A DNA stretch of 38,419 nucleotides from a bacterium UBP6_UBA1196 (GTDB taxonomy: Bacteria > UBP6 > UBA1177), in contig DBYC01000050.1 of the NCBI GenBank assembly GCA_002310035.1, positions 1-38,419 of the forward strand. Reading direction: 5' to 3'. The notes below the pieces were generated by a model, which ran no database searches, had not been told where the DNA came from, and saw only the letters and a list, made by a program, of their open reading frames with translations. Shown here piece by piece: positions 7,844-16,395 of the stretch. The position numbers and the translations under genes are program-made. The stretch's first letter is position 1, and the number at the start of each line of letters is the position of its first letter.

Positions 7844-8716
7844 ATGAAAAAACTGTCGGCTTTCATAAAATCGGCAAGATTCGCGGAAGTTGCGATTCTG
7901 CTCGGATTTCCGATGATAGGTCTGTTTTTTGCGTTTGAATCGCTTCCTCAACTTTTCTCAGCTTCCGTCTTTCTTTTTGCATTCGGAATTTTCTCATTGT
8001 TTTCAGCCATTTACGCTTTTAATGGGCTTGCAGGAATGGATGACGACAGCCACAATGCGCGCCTTTCGGATCTAAAGAACAGAAAAAAATCCTTCATCGC
8101 GACCCTCGTTGTGGCGCTTTCGGCCTCACTTGTCTTTTTCTTTATGATACGGTTCGAACTTGCGGTTTTCGCAGTTATAAGCTTTCTCCTCTGGTGTGTA
8201 TATTCTTTTCCGAAAAAAGGATTCAAATACAGGCCTGTACTAGGCACTCTGATACATTTTGCCGGCCAGATAATACATTTTCTGATGGGCTGCGCCGTTT
8301 TGAAGCCGCTTGACACCGGATGTTTCGCGGCATCTGTTTATTTCGCCATCCTTTTTTCCGCGGGGCACATAAACCACGAGCTTATCGACCATGATGCCGA
8401 CGAAAAAGCCGGGATCAGAACAGGCGCTGTCTGCTTCGGAGTGAAAAAATGGGAAAAAGTCTCGTTTTTCCTTTTTGCGACGGCAGCCGTTTACATCATC
8501 ATGCTCGCATCATTCAGAAAGGAACTTCTGCCGCTCTGCCTGCCGTTTGCGGCAGCCGGAACAGCTCACATTATTTTCAAAATATCGACTTTAAGAAGAC
8601 CTCCTGCGCAGGTGAAATTCCTTAAAGAAAGAAGTTTTTACAGGATCGCATACTTCGCGGCAGGAATCGCATTCATTTTGGCGAAAATTTTCATAATTAA
8701 GGGTTTTATCAAATAG
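7844..8716 (+). CDS. UbiA-like prenyltransferase, divergent first motif
   Basis: A 290-residue membrane protein with about eight to nine hydrophobic segments, fitting the UbiA superfamily of Mg-dependent prenyltransferases that attach polyprenyl chains to aromatic or other acceptors. The second motif, DHDADEKAGIRT (182-193), is typical. The first is odd: N60 is kept, but the canonical NDxxDxxxD reads NGLAGMDDD (60-68), so two of the three Asp positions are Gly and two extra Asp precede the last one. N71 and R73 of the following NxR are kept. The ATG follows GGAGGT at ideal spacing; an open frame extends upstream to 7457 but overlaps smpB. First gene of a three-gene unit. Acceptor unknown. Confidence 0.85.
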   Translation: MKKLSAFIKSARFAEVAILLGFPMIGLFFAFESLPQLFSASVFLFAFGIFSLFSAIYAFNGLAGMDDDSHNARLSDLKNRKKSFIATLVVALSASLVFFFMIRFELAVFAVISFLLWCVYSFPKKGFKYRPVLGTLIHFAGQIIHFLMGCAVLKPLDTGCFAASVYFAILFSAGHINHELIDHDADEKAGIRTGAVCFGVKKWEKVSFFLFATAAVYIIMLASFRKELLPLCLPFAAAGTAHIIFKISTLRRPPAQVKFLKERSFYRIAYFAAGIAFILAKIFIIKGFIK

Positions 8717-8721
8717 ATACA

Positions 8722-9702
8722 ATGAGTTACACTGCAAATATAATTTATTTCTCAAGCCGTGCCGATGCCCTGAAAATCAAGGAAAAGCTTACTTTGGCAG
8801 GCATAAAATCAGAACTTCTGCCTGTCAGAAAGTGCCTCATCACAGACGACATTTCGGAGTATTTCGTTTTTGACAGAAACAGTGTCGGTTCGCTTGAAAA
8901 AAACTATCTTCGCGACGGAAAAACAAGACCCGCCGCCCTTCTTTCGATACAGAAAATCATTCTGGACAGGCTTCTTTCGGAAACCGTCGGGAACAGCCTC
9001 TTTTTTGTCGAGGAGAGCTTTATTCCCGAATGTTTCTACATCAAAAAAGCCCTTTTCAGAAACGGCATTTCCTTCTTTTCTTTCGGCAGGATAGCTCCGG
9101 AATTCGGTCTTTCGGTCGTCCGCGGTTCGCTTGACGCAGGTTTTCACGAAGCATCGTTTTTATCAGTGAAAGAGCAGTGTTCCAACGCCGCCTCGAAACC
9201 ACCTGTTTTCCCTGAATTCAACGGGATTCTGGCAATAGACGCGCCGCCTGATTCCGTTCCAGTCAGATATCTGCGTTTTTTCCGGAGTCCGCTCCAGCTT
9301 ACAAAAGGAATCATCCGCTTTTACAACTCTTTTGAAACCGGGAAAAAACATCTGCCGGTTTTCGTCTATTCGGCGAAACATGCCCAGGAGACCTACACTT
9401 CGTCGGAAAGAGCGGTGCAGTTCACAAAACTTCTGGGAGAAAGAGGCAGGACATTCTCCGATTTTTCGGAACTTCCGCAGCGGACAACTGTCCTGACATG
9501 GTCAACGAAACGCTTTTTCCAGCTTCTGAAAAACGGTTTCAGGCCTGTTCCTGCGACAAAATCACTCGCCGCTAAAATTTTAGATCCTAAGATAAAATCG
9601 GTCGCACAGCTCATAACATATTCGCCTGACGGAGAAGATTTCTGCAGGATCAAGGCTTTTCTGCACAACTGCGAACTGAAAAATTTAGACAAAATACTTT
9701 AA
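8722..9702 (+). CDS. Protein of unknown function in UbiA/acyl-ligase unit
   Basis: A 326-residue soluble protein that I do not recognise overall. No signal peptide, membrane segment or strong catalytic motif is evident. The first 50 residues (NIIYFSSRADALKIKEKL followed by a strand with LLP) loosely resemble the small DUF3343 fold, but its Cys-Gly pair is missing, so this is only a suggestion. Phe and Ser are frequent. The gene starts 5 bp after the UbiA-like gene with no clear ribosome binding site, so it is probably translated by coupling. It ends 12 bp before the ligase fusion gene. Its position implies a role in the same lipid or polyprenyl pathway. Confidence 0.8.
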   Translation: MSYTANIIYFSSRADALKIKEKLTLAGIKSELLPVRKCLITDDISEYFVFDRNSVGSLEKNYLRDGKTRPAALLSIQKIILDRLLSETVGNSLFFVEESFIPECFYIKKALFRNGISFFSFGRIAPEFGLSVVRGSLDAGFHEASFLSVKEQCSNAASKPPVFPEFNGILAIDAPPDSVPVRYLRFFRSPLQLTKGIIRFYNSFETGKKHLPVFVYSAKHAQETYTSSERAVQFTKLLGERGRTFSDFSELPQRTTVLTWSTKRFFQLLKNGFRPVPATKSLAAKILDPKIKSVAQLITYSPDGEDFCRIKAFLHNCELKNLDKIL

Positions 9703-9714
9703 CAGGGGTACGCA

Positions 9715-12177
9715 TTGTTCATAAAAAACAGCAGTAAAATAGCGATAGTAACTGAAAACTCCGAAATTTCATACAAAACTCTTCTTCAGAAAACGGCTCT
9801 TTTTGCCGAAAAACTCGGTGATATCAAAGAAAAAAGAGTCGTCATAATCAGCGAGAACAGGCCTGAATACATCTATGCTTTCTACGCGATCTGGAAATCC
9901 GGCGGGATCGCAGTTCCGGTAGATTTTATGAGCACTCCCGAAGAAATCGCATACATTATCGACGACTGTTCGCCGGCCGTTCTCTGTTTTTCTGAAAAAG
10001 TGGCGGAAAATGTCGAAAAAGCACTTGCTCTGTCTGAAAAAAAGGATCTGCGCAAACTCGTTTTTGAAGAGATGCCTGAAGAGTGCTCTAAATTCGAAGC
10101 GGAAGATCTCGATGCAGAAGATAAAAGCAAAACCGCAATGATCATCTACACTTCAGGTACCACAGGCTCGCCGAAAGGTGTCATGTTGTCCTATGAAAAC
10201 ATCATGGCAAACATGGACGCTCTTCAGGAATGCGGCTACTATTCAGAATCGGATGTCGTTCTGATGATTCTTCCGCTGCACCACATTTTTCCCCTTTTGG
10301 GAACCGTGGTAGCACCGATCTTAGGCGGCGGAAAAGCGGTGATATGCCCGTCGCTTCAGGCTTCAGACATCGCGAAAATGATGGAGAAAAGCCATCCGAC
10401 AATGATCCTCGCAGTTCCCAGATTTTACGAAATGCTGATGAAGGGAATAAAGCAGAAAATAAATTCGGGATTCGTCACGAAACTTGTTTTCAAAATCGCT
10501 AAACTTGCCGACAATCTCGCTTTTTCGAGGATGATTTTCAAATCTGTGGCGAAAAAATTCGGCGGCGAGCTGAAGCATTTCATTTCAGGAGGCGCGAAAC
10601 TCGACCCTGAAGTGTGGAATTTCTTCAAAATTCTAGGCTATACGATCGGCGAAGGCTACGGCATGACAGAGGCGAGCCCTATGATAACTTTCCCGCGTCC
10701 CGGCAAAGGAAAACCCGGCTGTGTCGGCACCGAACTTGCGAAAGGAACAGTCAGGATCGTTGACGGCGAGATAGCTGCGACAGGCCGCAATATCATGCAG
10801 GGTTACTACAATCGTCCGGAAGAAACGGCCGAAGTCCTGCGCGACGGCTGGCTTTACACCGGTGATCTGGGGCATTTCGATAAAGACGGCAATCTCTGCA
10901 TAACAGGCAGAAAAAAAGAAATAATCGTTCTCGGAAACGGCAAAAATGTCAACCCTTCAGAAATCGAACAGGCTCTGGAAAGAAGCGATCAGCTGATCGC
11001 CGAAACCGCCGTAATAGGCAGAAACGGCGTGCTCTGCGCAATCATCCGCCCGGATGAGAAAGTGCTGGCGTCAAGACAGATCCCTAATCTTGAGGAATAC
11101 ATCCGCTGGGAGATCGTTGACAAATACAACTCGACTGCGTCACACCACAAAAAGATCCTTGATTTTGTACTGACGAACCAGCCGCTGCCGCGAACAAGAC
11201 TTGACAAGATCCAGCGTTTCAAACTTGAGGATTTTCTTAAGCACAAAGACGAAAAACGGGCGGAATCCGAAATTCCTGAATCAAAAGAATATGCGAAGAT
11301 CGCGGAATATATCAGAAACAATACTGAAAAAGAGGTTTATCCGGACGACCATATCGAAATCGATCTCGGACTTGACTCGCTGGACAAAATCGAACTGGCT
11401 TCTTTCATCAGCATGGAATTCGGCATAAAAATCAGCGAAACCGAAATCCAGAACCTGGCCACAGTGCGCAGGATCGCCGTTTTCACGGAGGAGTGCGAAA
11501 ACAGAAAAGCGGAAAATACTCATCAGGACTGGAAAAGCGTTCTTAGGGAAAACATCAATCTGGAACTTCCCAGAAGTGCATTTTACCATAGATTTCTGCG
11601 TTTCAGCCTCGTCGCGGCGGTCAGAACTTTTTTCAAAGTGAGATTCCGCGGAGACAAGGAAATTCCTAAAGGTCCCGTAATTTTTGCGGCAAACCACCAG
11701 AGCGTTGTCGATGCCCTTTTCGTTCTGGCAAAAATTCCGGCGAAAGAGTTCAAAAGGACATACTGCTTTGCCAAAGGCAAACACTTCAGACAGTGGTGGC
11801 GCAGATATCTGGCGAAACGCAACAACATCATCATAATGCGCGAGAATGAAGAGATCGTCGATTCGATAAAACGGATGGCGTCAGTTCTCAAAAAAGGACG
11901 TAATGTCCTGATTTTTCCTGAAGGGACACGCAGTCGCGACGGAAGCCTCAGCGAATTCAAGCAGACTTTCTCGCTTCTTGCCTGCGAACTCGGCGTACCG
12001 GTCGTTCCTGTCGCGATAAACGGTGCTTTTGAAGCTTTTCCGCGCAACAGAAAATTTCCTCATCCGTTCAAAAAAATCGCCGTTGAATACCTTCCGCCGA
12101 TATCTCCTGAAGGAAAAACGCGGGAAGAACTCGCCGAAGCTGTAAAAACTGCGATCGAAGAAAAAATCAAACGCTAG
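9715..12177 (+). CDS. Acyl-AMP ligase / acyl carrier / PlsC acyltransferase fusion
   Basis: An 820-residue three-domain enzyme. The adenylation domain (about 1-510) carries YTSGTTGSPKG (145-155), GYGMTEASP (314-322), YTGDLG (381-386), GRKKE (398-402) and the C-terminal lysine in LDKIQ (K498). A carrier domain (about 525-595) has GLDSLDK with Ser555 as the phosphopantetheine site. The PlsC domain (about 635-820) has NHQSVVD (H661, D666) and FPEGTR (734-739). This suggests in-protein transfer: activate a fatty acid, load it onto the carrier, pass it to a lysophospholipid-like acceptor. E. coli Aas has related functions in the opposite domain order and no internal carrier. Start is TTG after AGGGG. 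Convergent with mutS2, 6 bp apart. Confidence 0.93.
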   Translation: MFIKNSSKIAIVTENSEISYKTLLQKTALFAEKLGDIKEKRVVIISENRPEYIYAFYAIWKSGGIAVPVDFMSTPEEIAYIIDDCSPAVLCFSEKVAENVEKALALSEKKDLRKLVFEEMPEECSKFEAEDLDAEDKSKTAMIIYTSGTTGSPKGVMLSYENIMANMDALQECGYYSESDVVLMILPLHHIFPLLGTVVAPILGGGKAVICPSLQASDIAKMMEKSHPTMILAVPRFYEMLMKGIKQKINSGFVTKLVFKIAKLADNLAFSRMIFKSVAKKFGGELKHFISGGAKLDPEVWNFFKILGYTIGEGYGMTEASPMITFPRPGKGKPGCVGTELAKGTVRIVDGEIAATGRNIMQGYYNRPEETAEVLRDGWLYTGDLGHFDKDGNLCITGRKKEIIVLGNGKNVNPSEIEQALERSDQLIAETAVIGRNGVLCAIIRPDEKVLASRQIPNLEEYIRWEIVDKYNSTASHHKKILDFVLTNQPLPRTRLDKIQRFKLEDFLKHKDEKRAESEIPESKEYAKIAEYIRNNTEKEVYPDDHIEIDLGLDSLDKIELASFISMEFGIKISETEIQNLATVRRIAVFTEECENRKAENTHQDWKSVLRENINLELPRSAFYHRFLRFSLVAAVRTFFKVRFRGDKEIPKGPVIFAANHQSVVDALFVLAKIPAKEFKRTYCFAKGKHFRQWWRRYLAKRNNIIIMRENEEIVDSIKRMASVLKKGRNVLIFPEGTRSRDGSLSEFKQTFSLLACELGVPVVPVAINGAFEAFPRNRKFPHPFKKIAVEYLPPISPEGKTREELAEAVKTAIEEKIKR

Positions 12178-12183
12178 TTCAGC

Positions 12184-14502
12184 CTAGAATCTTATTACCG
12201 TTACCGAATCGCCGCCCTCTTCATTGCTGCCGGGCGCGAATGTGAATTTGTATTTTTTCTGCAAGTCGGGAAGAAAATCACGGATGAATTTTTTAAGTTT
12301 TCCGCTTCCCTGACCGTGAATTATAGTAAGCGATACCGCGCCGCCGCCGAAAGCGGTGTCAAGCGATTTTTCGATTTTCTCGGCCGCATCTTCTACAAAC
12401 ATCCCTCTGACATCGCACATTTCGACATACTTTGATTCGACCGTATTTTTTGCGGTTTTTGTCTTCACTTCTTTCGAAAATTCAAGAACGAGAAGCCTTT
12501 CTACCGGCGAAACGAGCTGTTTTCCGCTGCTTGTGTACTCGGCTTTGCTCCCTTTCACTTTCTGTAAAGTTCCTTCCAACTTCAAAAGTTTGTCGTAAAC
12601 AACGGTTTTGCCGGGAATTATTTTATCAAGGCAGTCGGCAAGTTTTGTCCCCTCTTTCGTGTCAAGCGCAACAGTCTGGCGGTCTATCGCATCCTGAAGA
12701 GTCTCTTTCTCTTTTTTGAGAAGAACGACTTTTTGCGGAACATCCTTTTCCCCTACTTTCTCAATTTTTTTCTTCAACTCGGCTTCCTCCATTTCCACTA
12801 GTTTTTTAAGGCTCCTGAGGCGCGTTTCCTCGAACTGTTTTTCCTTCGTTTCGAGCTTTCTGCGGAGTTCCGATATCTCGCGTTCCTCCGCTTTGATAGT
12901 AGCTTTCGCAGCCTCGACCTCTTCGGTGAGAACGGCAAGCTGTTCCTCTTTTTTGTGGAGACGGTTTATCAACGGCTCAACTCCGCTTTCCTTCGCGAGA
13001 AGAAGTTTTTCGAGTTTTTCCACAAATTCCTGCGGGAAACCGATTTTTCTCACAAGCGAAAGAGCGTTGCTGGAACCCACGATGTTGTACGAAAACTTGT
13101 ATGTCGGCTTGTCTTTGGCCTCGTCGAAACCCATTGCGACAGGAATGAACTTTTTATTCTGCAGTGCGATCGACTTGACTTCGGCAAGGTGGCTCGTTAC
13201 TACCGAGAAGCACCCTTTTTCGGCGACAAATTCAAGGTAAGCTCCTGCGATAGCGCCGCCCTGAAGCGGATCTGTTCCCGTTCCGATCTCATCGATCAGC
13301 ACAAGATCACGGCTGTTAAGTTTTTCCGCAGTCGCGCTGAGAAGACGCAAATGGCTCGAAAAACTCGACTCTCCTGCGAAAGCATCCTGATTGTCGCCCA
13401 AAATGAGGAAAATATTCTCGAAAAAAGGAAGGCGCGCACTGCTTGCCGGAACCGGGAAGCCCCGCACCGCAAGTTTGGCGATCGCTGCAACTGTCTTGAT
13501 CGAAACAGTCTTTCCGCCTGCGTTGGGGCCGCTTACGACCATGATTTTTTCTTCATCCGAAAAGACAAAGTCGTTTTTGACAAGATTTTCGCCCCTGCTT
13601 AGAAATACCGGCGGAAACCAAGCCTGAGTGAGTTTCATCGAATCATCGCTGAACTCAGGGATCGCGCAGCCGTTTTCCTTCATCCAGAAGTATTTCGTGA
13701 AGACATTTTCGATGTGAACCGCCCTTTCGATGCACTTTTCGACATAGCTGTAATTCCTGAAAAGAAGTCCGCGAAGCTCGCGCAGGATCCTGATGATCTC
13801 CTCAAGTTCACGCGCCGCAAGAAGCGAAAGCGAGTTGTTGTGCTCAATAAGCGGCATAGGCTCCAGAAACGCCGTTTGACCGGTGCGGCTGTAGTTGTGG
13901 ATCACACCTTTCACAGTCCGTTTGAAAACCGATTTGAAAGGAAGGACATAACGGTCGTCACGGATCGTGAACCAGTCTTCCTGCAGGAAACCGCTGTATT
14001 CCGGCGAAGTCGTCATTTTTTTGATTTCGTCGCCGATGTTTCTGTGCGTGTCGGCAAGCTGTTTCCTGATTTTCGCAAGTTCAGGGCTCGCGTTCGAATT
14101 GATCTCCCCTTTTTCATTGACGACCTGCTTTATCGTCATCTCTAAGCTGACATTGTACTCGAAATCGAGAAGCGAGTGGATTTTCGGGGTAAAACCCTGC
14201 CTTTTCAGCTCTTCGCCCGACCTTCTGACAACTCCCAGAAAATCGCCGATAGTCCGGTAATTCATCGCTTCAAGTGGCTCGTTGGCTTCGAACATTTCGG
14301 TAACATTTTTCACGCTGTCCAAATTGAAGGGAAAAAGACTTCTGTAATCGTTTGAAAGCGCCGCAGCCTCGCGGATCAGCGCGAATTCATGCTCACATTC
14401 TTCAAATGAAAGCCTTTCCGCCTCGTGCAGAGAGCGTTTTCCGTATTCAGAAAGAGATTTTTCACCGATCCAGTCAATTATCGAATTCCATTCAGCCAGC
14501 AT
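12184..14502 (-). CDS. mutS2: MutS2 family protein (ATPase with Smr domain)
   Basis: A 772-residue DNA-binding ATPase of the MutS2 family, linked in other bacteria to suppression of recombination and to rescue of collided ribosomes. After the lever/clamp helices, Walker A is GPNAGGKT and Walker B is LVLIDEIGTGTDP, with the TSH block downstream. A long coiled coil (about 510-620) follows. The C-terminal Smr domain has CDVRGMFVEDA and IIHGQGSGKLKKFI; the usual LDLR entry reads CDVR, keeping the Asp. Length agrees with the family (about 780). The ATG follows GGAGG. It lies 46 bp after the aminopeptidase gene and may share its transcript. Confidence 0.96.
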   Translation of the reverse strand: MLAEWNSIIDWIGEKSLSEYGKRSLHEAERLSFEECEHEFALIREAAALSNDYRSLFPFNLDSVKNVTEMFEANEPLEAMNYRTIGDFLGVVRRSGEELKRQGFTPKIHSLLDFEYNVSLEMTIKQVVNEKGEINSNASPELAKIRKQLADTHRNIGDEIKKMTTSPEYSGFLQEDWFTIRDDRYVLPFKSVFKRTVKGVIHNYSRTGQTAFLEPMPLIEHNNSLSLLAARELEEIIRILRELRGLLFRNYSYVEKCIERAVHIENVFTKYFWMKENGCAIPEFSDDSMKLTQAWFPPVFLSRGENLVKNDFVFSDEEKIMVVSGPNAGGKTVSIKTVAAIAKLAVRGFPVPASSARLPFFENIFLILGDNQDAFAGESSFSSHLRLLSATAEKLNSRDLVLIDEIGTGTDPLQGGAIAGAYLEFVAEKGCFSVVTSHLAEVKSIALQNKKFIPVAMGFDEAKDKPTYKFSYNIVGSSNALSLVRKIGFPQEFVEKLEKLLLAKESGVEPLINRLHKKEEQLAVLTEEVEAAKATIKAEEREISELRRKLETKEKQFEETRLRSLKKLVEMEEAELKKKIEKVGEKDVPQKVVLLKKEKETLQDAIDRQTVALDTKEGTKLADCLDKIIPGKTVVYDKLLKLEGTLQKVKGSKAEYTSSGKQLVSPVERLLVLEFSKEVKTKTAKNTVESKYVEMCDVRGMFVEDAAEKIEKSLDTAFGGGAVSLTIIHGQGSGKLKKFIRDFLPDLQKKYKFTFAPGSNEEGGDSVTVIRF

Positions 14503-14548
14503 TAATCCTCCAGGAAATCAAAGCGAATTTTTGAACAAATTTAAAGAC

Positions 14549-16327
14549 TTATATCGCAGCCGTCATTTTTTTGAGCCAAGCTTTTTCCTCTTTGCCAAGA
14601 AGCTGCGACAATGTATTGAAGACAAGTTTGTGGTAGTCGTTGAGATACTTCTTTTCTTCGTCTGAAAGAAGCGCAGGCTCGATCGCGCGGATATCGATCG
14701 GGCACATCGTGAGGTTCTCGAATCCTACGAACTGTCCCCATGCCGTTTTTTCTTTCGGAACGGAGAGAACGAGGTTTTCGATCCTGATGCCGTACTGATC
14801 GGGTTCGTAGTAGCCGGGCTCGTTCGAAACGACCATTCCGGGAACGATTTTTGTGTCGCTTCTGCGGGTCGAAATGCTCATCGGGCCTTCATGAACGCTG
14901 AGGTAAGCACCGACGCCGTGGCCTGTTCCGTGGAGATAGTTCTTGCCGTCTTTCCAGAGCGCTTCTCTTGCAAACGCGTCGATGTTCGCGCCTGTAGTAA
15001 AGCCCTGCGGGAACTGTGTAATGGCGATCCTGATGTGACCTCTGAGGACATTCGTGAAATCTCTTTTCATGTTTTTGGTGAGTTTTCCCATCGCGACAGT
15101 CCTTGTAATATCTGTCGTGCCGAAAAGATACTGCGCACCGCTGTCAACGAGGTAAAGTCCTGCCGGTTTGAGCTCGCAGTCGGTCTCCGGAGTTGCGCTG
15201 TAGTGGATTATTGCGCCGTGAGCGCCGTAACCGGAAATCGTGTCGAAGCTGAGTCCAGCGAAACCTTCGCCCTCTTTGCGGAAAGCTTCGAGTTTGTCGC
15301 TTGCCGAAATCTCGGTAATTTTTGTTTTTCCGATATTTTTATCGAGCCAGCAGAGGAATTTTACCATCGCGACACCGTCGATGACGTGAGCTTTCTTCAT
15401 TCCTTCGATTTCGGTCGCGTTTTTGATCCCTTTCATTATCTGCGACATATTTTCGCCGTTTACGACTTCCGCTTTCTTGCTGTCAACCGCGTCAAGCAGA
15501 CTCTGCGAAGTGCGTGCCTTGTCAATAAAGATCTTTCCTTTGAGTCCTTTGATGAAAGCGTAAATTTCTTCGTATTTATGAATAGTTACGCCGTCTTTTG
15601 CGATAGCGTCGGCATCTTTTTTATTGAATTTTCCTTCTTTGACGAAAAGATCAGCCGTCTTTTTGCCGATGACACCGAAACCCATGACAACAGGATTGCA
15701 CTCAACATCGTTTCCGCGGATGTTGAAGATCCACGCAAGGTCGTCAAGAGAAGCGAAAAGGTGGTAGTCAACACCAGATTTTTCCATCTCCTTTCTGATG
15801 TTTTCGAACTTTTCCTTTCTGCCGAGACCTGCGTATTTTACAGGGTGAAGGAAGCCTTTTCCGCTCGGGAAAGCAGGTCTGTCCTTCCAGATTTTGTCGA
15901 TAAGGTCTTCGCTGGAAGCGACTTTTATCCCTTTCGGTTCGAAAGTTTTCTTCAGATCTTCGACATCGTTTATCGACATTACAGACGCGTCAAAACTTAC
16001 GACTTCGCCCTTTTTGAGTTCGCCGCCGATCCAGTCGGTGTAGCTCGGAGTTTCGGGAAGTCCCATTTTGAAAAGGGTTATCGTGCTGTCTTTGAGCTGG
16101 TTTTCAGCCTGAAGGAAGTATCTTCCGTCAGTCCAGAGACCGGCTTTTTTAGCCGTTACGACAACTGTTCCGGCAGAACCAGTGAAACCGCTTATCCACG
16201 CTCTCGATTTCCAGCGCGGAGCGACATATTCGCTCTGGTGCGGGTCTGCACTCGGAATGATGTAAGCCGCAATCTTTTTTTCCTTCATCAAAGCTCTGAG
16301 CTCAGCAAGTTTGGATGTGATCTGCAT
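14549..16327 (-). CDS. Xaa-Pro aminopeptidase (M24B, long form)
   Basis: A 592-residue metallopeptidase that would release N-terminal residues next to proline. The length and order, two creatinase-like N-terminal domains then a pita-bread catalytic domain and a C-terminal cap, match the long eukaryote-like XPNPEP1 type rather than the 440-residue E. coli PepP. Metal ligands are visible: D395 (VDSGAQY), D406 (TDITRT), H470 (HGTGHGVG), E503 (NEPGYYE) and E517 (RIENLV), with H375 in HYSAT. No signal peptide, so cytoplasmic. The ATG has AGGAGG upstream. A 488-residue open frame on the opposite strand is a shadow of this gene. Confidence 0.95.
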   Translation of the reverse strand: MQITSKLAELRALMKEKKIAAYIIPSADPHQSEYVAPRWKSRAWISGFTGSAGTVVVTAKKAGLWTDGRYFLQAENQLKDSTITLFKMGLPETPSYTDWIGGELKKGEVVSFDASVMSINDVEDLKKTFEPKGIKVASSEDLIDKIWKDRPAFPSGKGFLHPVKYAGLGRKEKFENIRKEMEKSGVDYHLFASLDDLAWIFNIRGNDVECNPVVMGFGVIGKKTADLFVKEGKFNKKDADAIAKDGVTIHKYEEIYAFIKGLKGKIFIDKARTSQSLLDAVDSKKAEVVNGENMSQIMKGIKNATEIEGMKKAHVIDGVAMVKFLCWLDKNIGKTKITEISASDKLEAFRKEGEGFAGLSFDTISGYGAHGAIIHYSATPETDCELKPAGLYLVDSGAQYLFGTTDITRTVAMGKLTKNMKRDFTNVLRGHIRIAITQFPQGFTTGANIDAFAREALWKDGKNYLHGTGHGVGAYLSVHEGPMSISTRRSDTKIVPGMVVSNEPGYYEPDQYGIRIENLVLSVPKEKTAWGQFVGFENLTMCPIDIRAIEPALLSDEEKKYLNDYHKLVFNTLSQLLGKEEKAWLKKMTAAI

Positions 16328-16395
16328 GAAAAACCTCCTAAAAAATTATGTGATTGAAAATCGTGAAAAATCTCTTCATTGACAAAAACAAAAGC

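Noticed and set aside
14891..16357. A 488-residue open frame opposite the Xaa-Pro aminopeptidase gene
   Set aside because: The opposite strand encodes a complete metallopeptidase with all catalytic residues. The antisense protein has no domain and no ribosome binding site, and such long shadows are common with this codon use.
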